Shown here: one piece after another, positions 51,416 to 61,506 of the stretch
Layout: each line of letters opens with the position of its first letter
Numbering within the stretch: position 1 is the first letter of the stretch
NCBI RefSeq assembly: GCF_030813635.1
Contig: NZ_JAUSUM010000004.1
Location: 266,851-330,850, forward strand
Direction: 5' to 3'
DNA: 64,000 bases
From: Salibacterium salarium
GTDB taxonomy: Bacteria; Bacillota; Bacilli; Bacillales; Marinococcaceae
Translations under genes and position numbers: made by a program
Notes under the pieces: generated by a model
What the model saw: only the letters and a program-made list of their open reading frames with translations
What the model was told of the DNA's origin: nothing
The model's database searches: none

Positions 51416-52744
51416 CTATAAACCATGAAAGTTTCTACTTTGACCGCAAGCTGTTGCCAATGTATTCAATTGCTCATCAAGGAAACGTTTATCAAGAGAT
51501 AATAAATTGTCAGTATCTATCCCTTCGATAACGTATTCGGCAAACTCCCATGTTGCTTGTTTGATGTTATCAGAATTTGTTTCTGCGATAAGAATGAAAG
51601 CGTGAATACCAGATGTGAGCACAGAGATATCATGAAATCCGTATTGACGAATCGGGGCAAAACATTTATAAAGATAATCAGCGAAACTAGGTGTATCCAT
51701 TATCACCCGTAAATTTCTTTCTTTATCGTGGTGATAAGAACGAGGTAAGTGTTTTGTCCCTAATTTAGCTAAAATTTTTCCGAGGTTATTAATGCAATTG
51801 ATGGCTGTATTCGGATCATTAATGCCCGAAGATAAAGCGCGAACAGCTATCTCCACAATTTTTATTAGCGATAGCTCGATGGTATCCTTGGATGACTTTT
51901 CAGGGCCAATTGTTATAAGGTTTTTGTAAGAATCTTTATGACAAGGAGTGCTCAGTTCCCATAAAGAAAGATAGGCGGCGCCGGACTCGACATATTCACT
52001 TATTTTCGTATTAACACGAACGATACAATCATCTTTGGCGGCCTGCCCTACCAGTCCTTTCATATCAATTTGTTGTACATATCCAGATTGATCTGTACTG
52101 ATTCTTAGAGGAGAAATATGCTTGATATCCTCCCCTTCCCAATCTTCCCATGGATTATCCTTATGCGCATGTTGTTCATCCGTCAGCTCTTTTTTTATAT
52201 TATCAATAGTTTGCTGTGTTATGTGATGAAGCAGACTGCTTACTTGTATCCAACTGGATACGTGATGAATGAAAAATACAAACACAAATATACAAATAAT
52301 CGCAAAGAATACAGCGAAAGAAGGCGATAGAAACTGGGTGACGGTATCTGATTCACGTAGAAGCAAAAGTAACAGAATCGAGTAAATAATCCCCGCAACA
52401 AAAAAGCCAAGAACACGTTGCGTGTTAGGATTACTAATGAAATTTTGCAGTGTTCTCGGGGAAAACTCGGAAATATAAGTGGTGAGAACAACTAAAATTG
52501 TTGAAAAAGTGATGGTAGTCATCGTTAATAATGCTGCTGATATGGAACCCAGAATGGTCCGGGCAAGATCAATGTTAATGAATAAAGAAGATGGAATCCA
52601 TTCATGAAAATGTTCTCGATGTAAAAGATATGTATCAAGCTGAATACTGATGATAGCGAAAATAAATGCTATTATCCCATATAGAGAAGGAATATATAAG
52701 AAGTTGGAACGAACTCGATTTAGTAAATGCTTGAATGATATCAT
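51416..52744 (-). CDS. DUF2254 membrane protein
   Basis: 442 residues. Four N-terminal spans in the first ~160 residues (SLYGIIAFIFAIISIQLDTY; LTMTTITFSTILVVLTTYIS; FFVAGIIYSILLLLLL) precede a large soluble domain. That domain has SSGINDPNTAINCINNLGKI near residue 298, the DUF2254 signature. Function unknown. AAGGGGGG lies eight bases before ATG 52744. It is divergent from the DUF2515 gene with about 100 bases between starts. Confidence 0.87.
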   Translation of the reverse strand: MISFKHLLNRVRSNFLYIPSLYGIIAFIFAIISIQLDTYLLHREHFHEWIPSSLFINIDLARTILGSISAALLTMTTITFSTILVVLTTYISEFSPRTLQNFISNPNTQRVLGFFVAGIIYSILLLLLLRESDTVTQFLSPSFAVFFAIICIFVFVFFIHHVSSWIQVSSLLHHITQQTIDNIKKELTDEQHAHKDNPWEDWEGEDIKHISPLRISTDQSGYVQQIDMKGLVGQAAKDDCIVRVNTKISEYVESGAAYLSLWELSTPCHKDSYKNLITIGPEKSSKDTIELSLIKIVEIAVRALSSGINDPNTAINCINNLGKILAKLGTKHLPRSYHHDKERNLRVIMDTPSFADYLYKCFAPIRQYGFHDISVLTSGIHAFILIAETNSDNIKQATWEFAEYVIEGIDTDNLLSLDKRFLDEQLNTLATACGQSRNFHGL

Positions 52745-52850
52745 CCGCGCATCCCCCCTTGTTACGAACTTAGTTTTAACAAAGAATATTTTTTTATTAA
52801 TAGAAAATCCTATTTATAAACAGGCTTTATGTTCTAACGAGGTGCTGCCT

Positions 52851-54050
52851 ATGTTTACCTACAAACATGTCCTTTATAATATGAGCGGCAAATTCGAGAG
52901 TATGATCCGGAATGTTCACGCTCAAAGGTATAGAAAAAAGTTTATCATCAGCGAAAAAATACATATGATAGAACATGAAAAGGTAAATATGTCTGATGAG
53001 GAAGTTAATTTAATAAATGGCATTAAAGCGGAAACAAAAAAGCATAATCGAAATAATATCACGAGAACAGAAGCTTATAGAAAGGTATATTTTCATCATC
53101 AAGAGCTGCATTGGGCATTGCTTGCTCACATGGTATCGAGAAACAGTGGGTGGTGCATGACGGATTTAAAAGGGGAACTGCTTCCGCACGTAATGACTGA
53201 AGAAGAAAGAAATGCTTTATTTCATTTCTATGAAACAGCGAATGCCCTGATTTTTCAAGATGCTTATCCGCAGCTACTTCTTTATGTAGAAAGTAAAAAG
53301 CGTCAAACTAACCTATTCCATCTTCTTCCTGCGTTTCATGTATCTCGTTTTATGAGACCATTTTGGGATCATTTTCTTATAAACCGAGATCCCGTTACAT
53401 TAACGACTGCATTAATTATAAATGAACAACATTATATAGAAGATCGGGTTATTCGAAACAAGTACTACCAACAATCGGTCTTGGACACATTAAAGTTTAA
53501 AGGACAAGAAATGGCTCAATTGACGCAGGTGATTTTCCCTTATAAAGCAAAGAAATTTTTATGGACAAGACAAGGGACGAGACTAGCAGGACTTATCTTG
53601 GAGCATTTTGCCGATGTGCAAGAACGTATTGCTATTGGGAAAAAACTGTATGCTATTCTTTTTGGAATAGAAGATGTATTTAACGGGGTATTTGCGTTTG
53701 CAGAGAATGTTTGTCACTGCGGTTCTCGCAAAGATTATTGGAATCAGCTGTTCAGTGATAATGATAAATATAAAAACAGTCGCTATCAGAAAGAACGGAT
53801 CATTGGAGGGCATATGCTGAAAGAAGCTCCACCGTTTTATAGTCCAAGATTGAATGAGGTGTGGAACGATCAAACGATTCCTGCGGTCTCATTGTCAGAT
53901 TGGTTTAACCATACATCTATGCTGAAAGAATTGCGGAGCTTTAATGTTCCTGTACGTTTTGATATGACCAATGAATATTACTTTGGCTTGAATAAACTAG
54001 AGTTGGCTGTTCTAGCAAAACAGAAATTTATAAATGTAAAAAGTAAATAG
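52851..54050 (+). CDS. DUF2515 (YppC-like) protein
   Basis: 399 residues: NRNNITRTEAYRKVYFHHQE near residue 65, HWALLAHMVSRNSGWCMTDL, and FHVSRFMRPFWDHFLINRDP are the conserved DUF2515 blocks. Cytoplasmic by sequence, function unknown; YppC is found across Bacillus. The ATG at 52851 with GAGGTG upstream is preferred over a longer frame from 52650, which would overlap the start of the divergent DUF2254 gene. Confidence 0.85.
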   Translation: MFTYKHVLYNMSGKFESMIRNVHAQRYRKKFIISEKIHMIEHEKVNMSDEEVNLINGIKAETKKHNRNNITRTEAYRKVYFHHQELHWALLAHMVSRNSGWCMTDLKGELLPHVMTEEERNALFHFYETANALIFQDAYPQLLLYVESKKRQTNLFHLLPAFHVSRFMRPFWDHFLINRDPVTLTTALIINEQHYIEDRVIRNKYYQQSVLDTLKFKGQEMAQLTQVIFPYKAKKFLWTRQGTRLAGLILEHFADVQERIAIGKKLYAILFGIEDVFNGVFAFAENVCHCGSRKDYWNQLFSDNDKYKNSRYQKERIIGGHMLKEAPPFYSPRLNEVWNDQTIPAVSLSDWFNHTSMLKELRSFNVPVRFDMTNEYYFGLNKLELAVLAKQKFINVKSK

Positions 54051-54160
54051 TAAATAGAGGAATAAGGAGGCCAATAAGGAAAGTATAATGAGTGAAAAAG
54101 CAAGTCAGGCTTTTAAGAAAAAATTTTTAGCATCAGTAAATATGTGTAGTGTAACCCACT

Positions 54161-54196
54161 TTTCCGTTCATGCGGACTATATGGCGTGAACGGAAG
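54161..54196. terminator. Inverted repeat, possible terminator of the MFS gene
   Basis: TTCCGTTCA (54162-54170) pairs with TGAACGGAA (54187-54195). It follows the minus-strand MFS stop, but the T-run is poor. Confidence 0.4.
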
Positions 54197-54213
54197 GGGG
54201 ATGGATGCTAGTT

Positions 54214-55419
54214 TTACGCTGAATTCTCAAAGACATAGCGGTTGCGGCCAGCGCCTATGCCGGACCAGAGCATTCCTGCAGTAACAATAAGGAAAATAAT
54301 AATAGCCGGGATCCAACTATGATACATATCAAATAATATCCCGATAGAAAAAGGACCGATAGCAGCTAGCAGATATCCAAAGGATTGAGCCATTCCTGAG
54401 AGTTGGGATGCTTGCTTTGCTGATTGAGCGCGAAGTCCAAGCAACGTTAATGATAGACTCAGTGCTCCGCCTTGGGCTAAACCGAACAGAAAGACACTTA
54501 CGGCAAGCAGAACAAATGATCCATCCATCAATAAACCGCCTAAGCCTATAAAATAAAGGCAACTGATTCCGATAACGATTCCCTTTTGATTCGATAATCG
54601 GTCGGCAATCACAGGGATAAAAAAACTGAGCGGAAACCCGATAAATTGCATGATAGAAAGCATCCAACCTGCAGCGGAAGCGTCTATCCCACGAGCTTGT
54701 AGTATCTCTGGGAGCCATGTGATTAAGCAGTAAAATAAAAAAGATTGTAATCCCATAAAGAACGTGACTTGCCAAGCCAATTTCGATCGCCACACGGAAG
54801 GTTGATTTGTCTCATCATCAAAAGAATGAACCGTGTTTGGTTTATTTTTCAATTGTGGTAACCAAAAAAGTAATGCCGGTAGAGTGAGCAGTACCCATGT
54901 CCCAAGAGACGTATTCCATTCTAAGTCGAACCCGTTGGTGATAGGGATGCTAAAACCGGAAGCAGCGCTTGCCCACAGTACCATGGAAGTGGTATATACT
55001 CCTGTCATTAAACCCACTTTTGTAGGAAAATGTTCCTTTACAATCCCTGGCAAAAGGACATTACAGATTGCAATTCCTGCGCCTGCTAACGCTGTTCCTA
55101 AGAAGAGCGGCGGGATGAGGCCAGTAGCTCGTACGAGAATCCCAGCTGTTAATATAATTCCTCCTATAAATACAGTTCGTTCCTTTCCTAATCGCTGTCC
55201 AATGGTTGGTGCAAACGGGGAAAGAAGGGCAAACGCAAGTAGTGGTATTGTTGTAAGTAAGCCGGCTACCCCGTTAGAAATCCCCGTATCTTCACGAATA
55301 AAACCAATTAAAGGACCAACCGAAGTAATGGCTGGTCTTAAGTTAAACGCAATAAAAATAATGCCGAGGAGCAGAGCGATATTTTTCGAGGGTGAATTAT
55401 CATCTGGATGTTTAATCAT
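54214..55419 (-). CDS. MFS transporter, CynX/NimT (YycB-like) family
   Basis: 401 residues, about 12 spans. IAFNLRPAITSVGPLIGFIR at the N-terminus is the hallmark of the CynX/NimT group (cyanate, 2-nitroimidazole and related porters), with RLGKERTVFIGGIILTAGIL near residue 78. The substrate is unknown. ATG 55419 has AAAGGACAG upstream. Single gene. Confidence 0.88.
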   Translation of the reverse strand: MIKHPDDNSPSKNIALLLGIIFIAFNLRPAITSVGPLIGFIREDTGISNGVAGLLTTIPLLAFALLSPFAPTIGQRLGKERTVFIGGIILTAGILVRATGLIPPLFLGTALAGAGIAICNVLLPGIVKEHFPTKVGLMTGVYTTSMVLWASAASGFSIPITNGFDLEWNTSLGTWVLLTLPALLFWLPQLKNKPNTVHSFDDETNQPSVWRSKLAWQVTFFMGLQSFLFYCLITWLPEILQARGIDASAAGWMLSIMQFIGFPLSFFIPVIADRLSNQKGIVIGISCLYFIGLGGLLMDGSFVLLAVSVFLFGLAQGGALSLSLTLLGLRAQSAKQASQLSGMAQSFGYLLAAIGPFSIGILFDMYHSWIPAIIIFLIVTAGMLWSGIGAGRNRYVFENSA

Positions 55420-55481
55420 TTTGTATCCTGTCCTTTTTTATGAGTCTGAATTAAAATGTATTTATCACCCGTAGCGTGTAT

Positions 55482-55520
55482 AAAAAAAGAAAGAGACTCG
55501 ATTGGTTAACCGAATCTCTT
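55482..55520 (-). terminator. Terminator after nrdB
   Basis: On the minus strand AAGAGATTCGG pairs with CCAATCGAGTCTCTT-type partner bases around TTAA, followed by a long T-run. Confidence 0.8.
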
Positions 55521-55547
55521 ACGTATTATAACAAAAAAATAGGAAAG

Positions 55548-56585
55548 TTACAGCGAATCAAAATCGTTATCAGAGTCTACTAGGTTATAGTCGGTCACCG
55601 TTGTTTCGAAAAAGTCAGCTTTCCCGGTAGAATTATCGTTATATACAGAAATCCAACGCATCGGATTTTTCTTATATCCTTCATATACATGTTCAAATCC
55701 AAGTTCTTTTACACGCTTGTTGGCCATAAACTTTATATAACTTTCCAGTTCATTGGAATTAATGCCTTCAATTTTGTTACCGATAATATAGTTTCCCCAT
55801 TTGATTTCAAGTTCCGCTGCTTCTATAAAGCAGTCATGAACAAATTGAGCAAACTCGTCGGTATTCAGCTCAGGGTTTTCTTCCAATGTTTCTTTTAAAA
55901 TATTAGCAAACAGTCTTACGTGAAGCTGCTCGTCCCGGTTAATAAAGTTAATCATTTTTGAAGTTCCGAGCATTTTTTCATTTCTGGCAAGATTGTAAAA
56001 GAACGCAAACCCAGAATAAAAGAAGAGCCCTTCTAAAATAACATCATAAACGATGGCGCGAATGAAATTTTCTTTGGTCGGATTATCTGTGAATTCGGTA
56101 TAGCCATCCGCAATAAACTTGTTTCGTTCTAGTAACACTTCGTCTGTCTTCCAATATTCGAAGATTTCTTCTTGTGTTTGACTATCCGTTACACTCGACA
56201 AAACGTAAGTATAAGATTCATTATGAACAACTTCTTGGAAAGCCAACACAGACATTAAGGCGGAAAGGCTGGAATCTGTTAAATAGTCAGCTACTTTGGA
56301 AGAAAAGTCCGTTTGTACACTATCGAGGAAAGCAAGTAAGCCGATAATTTTGTTAAAAGCTTCTCTTTCGTCTTCGGTTAAGCTTTCGTATTGATTCTTG
56401 TCATTAATTAAACTAACTTCGTCTGGAATCCAGAAGTTTCGCAGCATATTTTTGTACATCGGATAAGCCCATTTTCTGGCGGTATCGTCCCAGTTTAATA
56501 TGTTGGAACTTTGCCCATTAATAATACCAGTTGATTGGTTAGGGGCATTCGTGTCGTATAGCTTACGTTTATTTATCGTACTCAT
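55548..56585 (-). CDS. nrdB: Class I ribonucleotide reductase, beta (radical) subunit
   Basis: 345 residues with the complete di-metal and radical set: Asp88, Glu118, His121, radical Tyr125 (EVVHNESY), Glu185, Glu219 and His222 (NRDEQLH). It generates the tyrosyl radical used by the alpha subunit to make deoxyribonucleotides. ATG at 56585; GGAGT lies upstream. It follows nrdA after 101 bases that contain a hairpin. No nrdI or nrdH is adjacent; this and the ATP-cone in the partner favour class Ia naming, though Ib cannot be excluded. Confidence 0.93.
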   Translation of the reverse strand: MSTINKRKLYDTNAPNQSTGIINGQSSNILNWDDTARKWAYPMYKNMLRNFWIPDEVSLINDKNQYESLTEDEREAFNKIIGLLAFLDSVQTDFSSKVADYLTDSSLSALMSVLAFQEVVHNESYTYVLSSVTDSQTQEEIFEYWKTDEVLLERNKFIADGYTEFTDNPTKENFIRAIVYDVILEGLFFYSGFAFFYNLARNEKMLGTSKMINFINRDEQLHVRLFANILKETLEENPELNTDEFAQFVHDCFIEAAELEIKWGNYIIGNKIEGINSNELESYIKFMANKRVKELGFEHVYEGYKKNPMRWISVYNDNSTGKADFFETTVTDYNLVDSDNDFDSL

Positions 56586-56628
56586 AATAACGATACTCCT
56601 TTAATAAAGTTCTTAAGTGATTCTTTGG

Positions 56629-56670
56629 AAAAAGAGCCCTTCTACGAACACACAACTGTTTCGTAGAAGG
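56629..56670 (-). terminator. Hairpin with T-run between nrdA and nrdB
   Basis: On the minus strand CCTTCTACGAA pairs perfectly with TTCGTAGAAGG, followed by GCTCTTTTT. It may terminate part of the transcripts or be a processing/stability element setting the alpha:beta ratio. Confidence 0.6.
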
Positions 56671-56686
56671 ACTGATCTACAGGATT

Positions 56687-58981
56687 TTAACTTGAGCAGC
56701 TTTCACAATCTTCGATTAAGGTGGAAGTGGATCTTGTGTAATACGTTGTTTTTAATCCAGATTTCCATGCTTGCATATGAAGACCGAGTAATTCTTTAGC
56801 TTTAATACTTCTATGAATATATAAGTTAAAACTGATGGATTGATCAATATGCTTTTGTCTTGCGGCATTTTGTTTGATACTCCATGACTGATCAATATTA
56901 AAGGCCGATTTATAATACCAAATGGTCGCAGAACTTATATCCGGTGCAGTTACCGGGGAACGGAATCCTTTCTTTTCTTCCACATGTTCTTGGCGGAACA
57001 CAGGGTCGATACTGGCAGTAGAACCAGCAATGAGAGATGTTGTCGCATTTGGAGCGACTGCAATCAAGTATCCGTTACGAAGTCCGTCGTTTTGAATATC
57101 TTCGGACAGCTCTTTCCACTTGTTATCTGACCATGAAATGGAACCGTCATGATTTTCTATGCCATATGATCTTTCCAAGTATCGGCCGGTATTCCATTCG
57201 CTTCCTTCAAAGAGAGGATAAGCTCCTTTTTCGGCGGCCAGTTGATTGGAAGCCGTTAAGGTTAGGTAGTTGATTTTTTCATATAATTGATCGGCTAACT
57301 CCACAGCCTCTTCGGACTCCCAACTAATACCTTTTAAAGCTAAAAGATGATGCCAGCCAAATGTTCCAAGTCCAATGGCACGATATCTTTGATTAGTATG
57401 ACGGGCTTGAAGGACGTCTATCGTGTTTAAGTCAATAACGTTATCAAGCATGCGGACTTGAATAGGAATAAGTCGTTCTAATACATCGTTTGTTACAGCT
57501 CTTGCCAGTGAAATGGAAGAAAGATTACATACAACCATATCTCCTGGAACTTTCTCTGTAATAATTTTTCCTTCTTCGCTCAAGTATTCTTCTTGAACTG
57601 TCGTAGGGCTCATATTTTGCATAATTTCGGTACAAAGGTTTGAACTGTAAATAATGCCTTCGTGTTTATTCGGGTTGGTGCGGTTAACTGTGTCTCTGTA
57701 AAACATATACGGAGTTCCCGTCTGAAGCTGGGATTTCATAATTCTTTTCATGATTTCTATAGCTGGTACTCGTTCTTTTGTTAATTCAGGGTGATCCATG
57801 CACTCTTGATATTTTTCACGAAAAGTGCCAGCTCCTTGTTTTTCATCATAAAAATCTTCAAGAGACCATCCCATTACGGTCTTCACTTCATGAGGATCAA
57901 ATAGATACCAGTCTTCCCGGTTTTCCACCTTTTCCATAAACAAATCAGGAATGCATGCCCCTGTGAATATATCGTGGGTCCGTAGTCTTTCATCACCCGT
58001 GTTTAGTTTCGCATCTAGAAATTCAAAAATATCTTTATGCCAAACATCTAAATATATGGCAAATGCTCCTTGTCTTTGGCCGAGCTGATCGACGGAAACA
58101 GCTGTATTGTTTAATTGTTTCATCCAGCCCATAATGCCACCGGCTACACCTTTATATCCTTTAATGTCAGAACCTCTACTTCGCAGCTTACCGAAATAGA
58201 TGCCGACGCCTCCTCCATTTTTGGAAAGGTTAGCAACATCTGTATTGGAATCAAAAATACTGCGTAAACTGTCCTCCACCGTGTCAATAAAACAAGAGCT
58301 TAATTGTCCTGTGTTTTTTCCTGCATTAGTAAGTGTAGGAGTGGCAACCGTCATGTATAAGTTCGACAGAGCCCAATACGCTTCTTTTACTAGTTCAAGG
58401 CGATAAGCACTAGGTTCGTTAATCATAAGTTTCATTGCAATAACCATGAAACGTTCTTGCGGCAATTCAAATACATTGCTACTTTTGTCCGTTGCCAAAT
58501 ATTTGTGAGCAAGAGTTAAGATACCTACATAGGAAAACAATTTATCCCGCTCAGGTTCAATTGCTTGTCCGAGCTCCATGATTTCTTCCTTGGAATAATC
58601 GCGTAATAAAGTCTGATCATAGACCCCTTTAGACCCGAGTACTTTTAACAGGCCGTAAAGGGAGCCGTATTTTTGATCTGTATCATAGGCACGGTTTTTC
58701 GATGCTTCCTTGTATAATTTGTGAAGATAAATATTTGCTGCAACGTATGTCCAATCTGGTTCAAAACGGTCGATTCGTTCTGAAGCATTTAATGCTAATA
58801 AATTTGTAATCTGTTCTGAAGAATATTCATCTTTAAATTCTATATTAGTTAGTATTTCATTTTTATAATCTGATATTGAAAGATCTGGATAATCGCTGGA
58901 TATTTTATCTATAAAACGGCTCAGTCTATCTTTGTCAAAAGGAAGTTCTCTATTTCCGTTATCTTTCGTAATTACTGTCAC
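56687..58981 (-). CDS. nrdA: Class I ribonucleotide reductase, alpha (catalytic) subunit
   Basis: 764 residues. An N-terminal ATP-cone (residues ~1-90, KDNGNRELPFDKDRLSRFID) suggests dATP feedback control. The active site has Cys in GQLSSCFIDT, NLCTEIMQNMS (catalytic Cys and Glu) and Cys in DMVVCNLSS; the C-terminal redox pair is CESC. It reduces ribonucleoside diphosphates using the radical from nrdB. It starts 30 bases after the metE stop with GGAGGA in that gap, leaving no room for a terminator, so it should be cotranscribed with riboswitch-controlled metE. Confidence 0.94.
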   Translation of the reverse strand: MTVITKDNGNRELPFDKDRLSRFIDKISSDYPDLSISDYKNEILTNIEFKDEYSSEQITNLLALNASERIDRFEPDWTYVAANIYLHKLYKEASKNRAYDTDQKYGSLYGLLKVLGSKGVYDQTLLRDYSKEEIMELGQAIEPERDKLFSYVGILTLAHKYLATDKSSNVFELPQERFMVIAMKLMINEPSAYRLELVKEAYWALSNLYMTVATPTLTNAGKNTGQLSSCFIDTVEDSLRSIFDSNTDVANLSKNGGGVGIYFGKLRSRGSDIKGYKGVAGGIMGWMKQLNNTAVSVDQLGQRQGAFAIYLDVWHKDIFEFLDAKLNTGDERLRTHDIFTGACIPDLFMEKVENREDWYLFDPHEVKTVMGWSLEDFYDEKQGAGTFREKYQECMDHPELTKERVPAIEIMKRIMKSQLQTGTPYMFYRDTVNRTNPNKHEGIIYSSNLCTEIMQNMSPTTVQEEYLSEEGKIITEKVPGDMVVCNLSSISLARAVTNDVLERLIPIQVRMLDNVIDLNTIDVLQARHTNQRYRAIGLGTFGWHHLLALKGISWESEEAVELADQLYEKINYLTLTASNQLAAEKGAYPLFEGSEWNTGRYLERSYGIENHDGSISWSDNKWKELSEDIQNDGLRNGYLIAVAPNATTSLIAGSTASIDPVFRQEHVEEKKGFRSPVTAPDISSATIWYYKSAFNIDQSWSIKQNAARQKHIDQSISFNLYIHRSIKAKELLGLHMQAWKSGLKTTYYTRSTSTLIEDCESCSS

Positions 58982-59011
58982 TTTTATTCCTCCTGATTAA
59001 TGCTTCAACGT

Positions 59012-61297
59012 CTAGGATGTGGTAGTTTCTTGTGTTTTTCTAATTTCTTTAGCTGCTAGAACCATATTTTTCAAAGAATCAATAGTTTCTGGAGTGTTTC
59101 TTGTTTTCAAGCCACAATCCGGATTAATCCAGAATAAGGAGGCTGGAAGAACACGCAATGCTCTTTCCATCATTTCTTTCATTTCTTCTACTGAAGGAAC
59201 TCTAGGGCTGTGTATGTCGTAGACACCAAGGCCGATTCCTTTTTCATATACAGCCGTTTCAAAGGATTCGATGAGTTCGCCATGACTTCGAGATGTTTCA
59301 ATAGAGATAACATCGGCATCTAATGCACGAATCGACTCGATCATGTCTTGGAACTCGCTATAGCACATATGGGTATGAATCTGTGTCGAATGTTTAACAT
59401 TTGAAGTAGCTAGGCGAAAAGCGTGAACAGACCAGTCTAAATAGTCATTCCATTCTTCTGTTTTCAGAGGCATACCCTCACGGACAGCCGGTTCATCAAC
59501 CTGAATCATTTCGATACCAGCTTCTTCAAGTGCCTGAACTTCTTGACTCAGCGCAACAGCTATTTGATAAGACACTTCTTTTCTTGAAATGTCGTCTCTT
59601 TCAAAAGACCAATTCAAAATCGTCACGGGACCGGTCAACATTCCTTTTACCGGCTTATCTGTTAAAGATTGTGCGTATTGAGATTCTGCCACTGTCATTG
59701 GTTTATCGAATGTTACATCGTCATAAATGACAGGTGGTTTTACGCAACGGGAGCCGTATGATTGAACCCAGCCATTGCTCGTGAAAGCAAAACCATTCAG
59801 CTTTTCCCCGAAAAATTCAACCATGTCGTTACGTTCAAATTCTCCGTGAACAAGGACATCAATTCCGATATCTTCTTGAATGTCAATCCATTCTTTCATT
59901 TTATTCTGGATAAATTCTTGATACTCTGCTGCTGTCTTTTCGCCCTTACGGAATTGCTGACGCGCAACACGAACCTCTTTTGTTTGAGGAAAACTTCCGA
60001 TTGTCGTTGTTGGGAGTAATGGTAAATTCCATTTTTCATCCTGATACTTTTTTCGTTCAGCAAAGGAAAGTTCACGCTCTGATGGAAGTGATTCCCTTCG
60101 TTTCGTTAAGTCAGCGGATTGTTTCCGGTAGTTTTCAGAAAAACGTTGTAAAGCTTGTTGATTTTCTTTTACGGTTTTATCCTCCGCTTGTCCGTTAATC
60201 ATGGTTGAAAGAGTAACAATTTCTGTTAGTTTTTCATCGGCGAATGACAGAGCGTCGTGTAATACGGATTCTAATTTAGTTTCATGTTTTTTCGTAACAG
60301 GTACATGGAGCAGACTGCAAGAAGGCTGTATCACTTTATTCGCCTCTGGCGCTAATTGGTTAATCTTTTGAAGGGCTGTTTCTTTTTCTTTAAGGTCTGC
60401 ACGCCAAATATTACGTCCATCTACAAGTCCCACGCCTAATGTTTTAGCAGTTGGAAATCCATGTTTTTCAAGAGATGCGATGTTCTTCTCCCGACCATGC
60501 ACAAAATCAAGTCCAATACCGTCTACTGGTAAGTTCACTATCTCTTCATAGTGATCGATGGCTTCGAAGTATGTTTGCAGCATTATCGACAGCCCGGGCA
60601 CTTCTTTAGCAAAGGTGTCATAAGCTTTTTGTACAAAATGAATGTCCTCTTTTGGTAAAGAAGCGACCAGAGAAGGCTCATCAATTTGGACCCAAGAGGC
60701 TCCAGCATCTTTTAATTCGCTCAAGACTTCCACATAGAGAGGCAAAAGCTGATCTAATTTTTTTTCAAAATCGTCCTGACTATATCCTTTGGAAAGTTTT
60801 AAAAAAGTAATAGGGCCTGTTAATACTGGTTTACCATCAATATTTAGTTCATTTTTGGCTTCTTTATAAGCGTTTAATGGCTTATTTTCTGTTAAGACAG
60901 GAGTAATATCTCCAATTTCTGGAACAATATAATGATAGTTTGTATTAAACCACTTTGTCATTTCACACGCCGGAGCCTCTGCTGTACCACGAGCCATATT
61001 AAAATAAGTAGTTAATGAAACAGTGTTACTGTCTTCCTTAAAACGTTCCGGAATAAAACCAAACATAGTAGCCGTATCAAGGATGTGATCATAAAGGGAA
61101 AAATCACCAACAGGTATGAGTTCGAGTCCACTTTCTTGTTGTTTTTTCAAATAACTTAAACGGAGTTCTTTCACTTCTTTTAAGAACTCTGATTCGTCTA
61201 GTCGTCCAGCCCAAAAGCTTTCCAATGCACGTTTCCATTCCCGATTTTCTCCGAGTCTCGGGTAACCTAAATTACTGTTTGTCCAAGTTGTTCCCAT
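59012..61297 (-). CDS. metE: Cobalamin-independent methionine synthase
   Basis: 761 residues, double TIM barrel. N-terminal NLGYPRLGENREWKRALESFW, and zinc ligands in IHTHMCYSEF and INPDCGLKTR, plus IQVDEPAVREGMPL. It transfers methyl from 5-methyl-tetrahydropteroyl-triglutamate to homocysteine. Preceded by AAGGAGGAGA, and 130-400 bases upstream by a terminator and a cobalamin riboswitch. High B12 should therefore turn it off in favour of a B12-dependent enzyme encoded elsewhere. First gene of an apparent metE-nrdA-nrdB unit. Confidence 0.96.
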   Translation of the reverse strand: MGTTWTNSNLGYPRLGENREWKRALESFWAGRLDESEFLKEVKELRLSYLKKQQESGLELIPVGDFSLYDHILDTATMFGFIPERFKEDSNTVSLTTYFNMARGTAEAPACEMTKWFNTNYHYIVPEIGDITPVLTENKPLNAYKEAKNELNIDGKPVLTGPITFLKLSKGYSQDDFEKKLDQLLPLYVEVLSELKDAGASWVQIDEPSLVASLPKEDIHFVQKAYDTFAKEVPGLSIMLQTYFEAIDHYEEIVNLPVDGIGLDFVHGREKNIASLEKHGFPTAKTLGVGLVDGRNIWRADLKEKETALQKINQLAPEANKVIQPSCSLLHVPVTKKHETKLESVLHDALSFADEKLTEIVTLSTMINGQAEDKTVKENQQALQRFSENYRKQSADLTKRRESLPSERELSFAERKKYQDEKWNLPLLPTTTIGSFPQTKEVRVARQQFRKGEKTAAEYQEFIQNKMKEWIDIQEDIGIDVLVHGEFERNDMVEFFGEKLNGFAFTSNGWVQSYGSRCVKPPVIYDDVTFDKPMTVAESQYAQSLTDKPVKGMLTGPVTILNWSFERDDISRKEVSYQIAVALSQEVQALEEAGIEMIQVDEPAVREGMPLKTEEWNDYLDWSVHAFRLATSNVKHSTQIHTHMCYSEFQDMIESIRALDADVISIETSRSHGELIESFETAVYEKGIGLGVYDIHSPRVPSVEEMKEMMERALRVLPASLFWINPDCGLKTRNTPETIDSLKNMVLAAKEIRKTQETTTS

Positions 61298-61429
61298 ATA
61301 AATCTCCTCCTTGATAAATTAAAATAGATGCAGTCTAAATGTTCCCGTGTGAAAGCTTTGCTAATAGTTGGAGACGGCTTTCGTCTGAAATTGCATACTC
61401 CTTCTAGTTTCACTTAACAAAGCTGTTCA

Positions 61430-61487
61430 TAAAAAAAGGTATTTTTACAATACGGCGATGGGAGAAACGCATTGTAAAAATACCCTT
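61430..61487 (-). terminator. Riboswitch-linked terminator upstream of metE
   Basis: On the minus strand GGTATTTTTACAAT pairs perfectly with ATTGTAAAAATACC, followed by seven Ts. It lies just after the cobalamin riboswitch and about 135 bases before metE, as expected for the expression platform. A small AGACG/CGTCT hairpin and an AGCTTTG/CAAAGCT pair lie between it and metE. Confidence 0.85.
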
Positions 61488-61506
61488 TAAGGATATATAT
61501 AACGTG

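Noticed and set aside
54088-54189. A 33-codon frame (MSEKASQAFKKKF...) after the DUF2515 gene
   Set aside because: It has a weak ribosome site, but its 3' end lies within the inverted repeat of the convergent MFS gene and it shows no recognisable feature; left unannotated.
61298-61430. Leader peptide or second riboswitch (T-box or SAM) between the cobalamin terminator and metE
   Set aside because: No T-box AGGGTGGNACCGCG or SAM-box core is present, and the only short frames have badly spaced ribosome sites.
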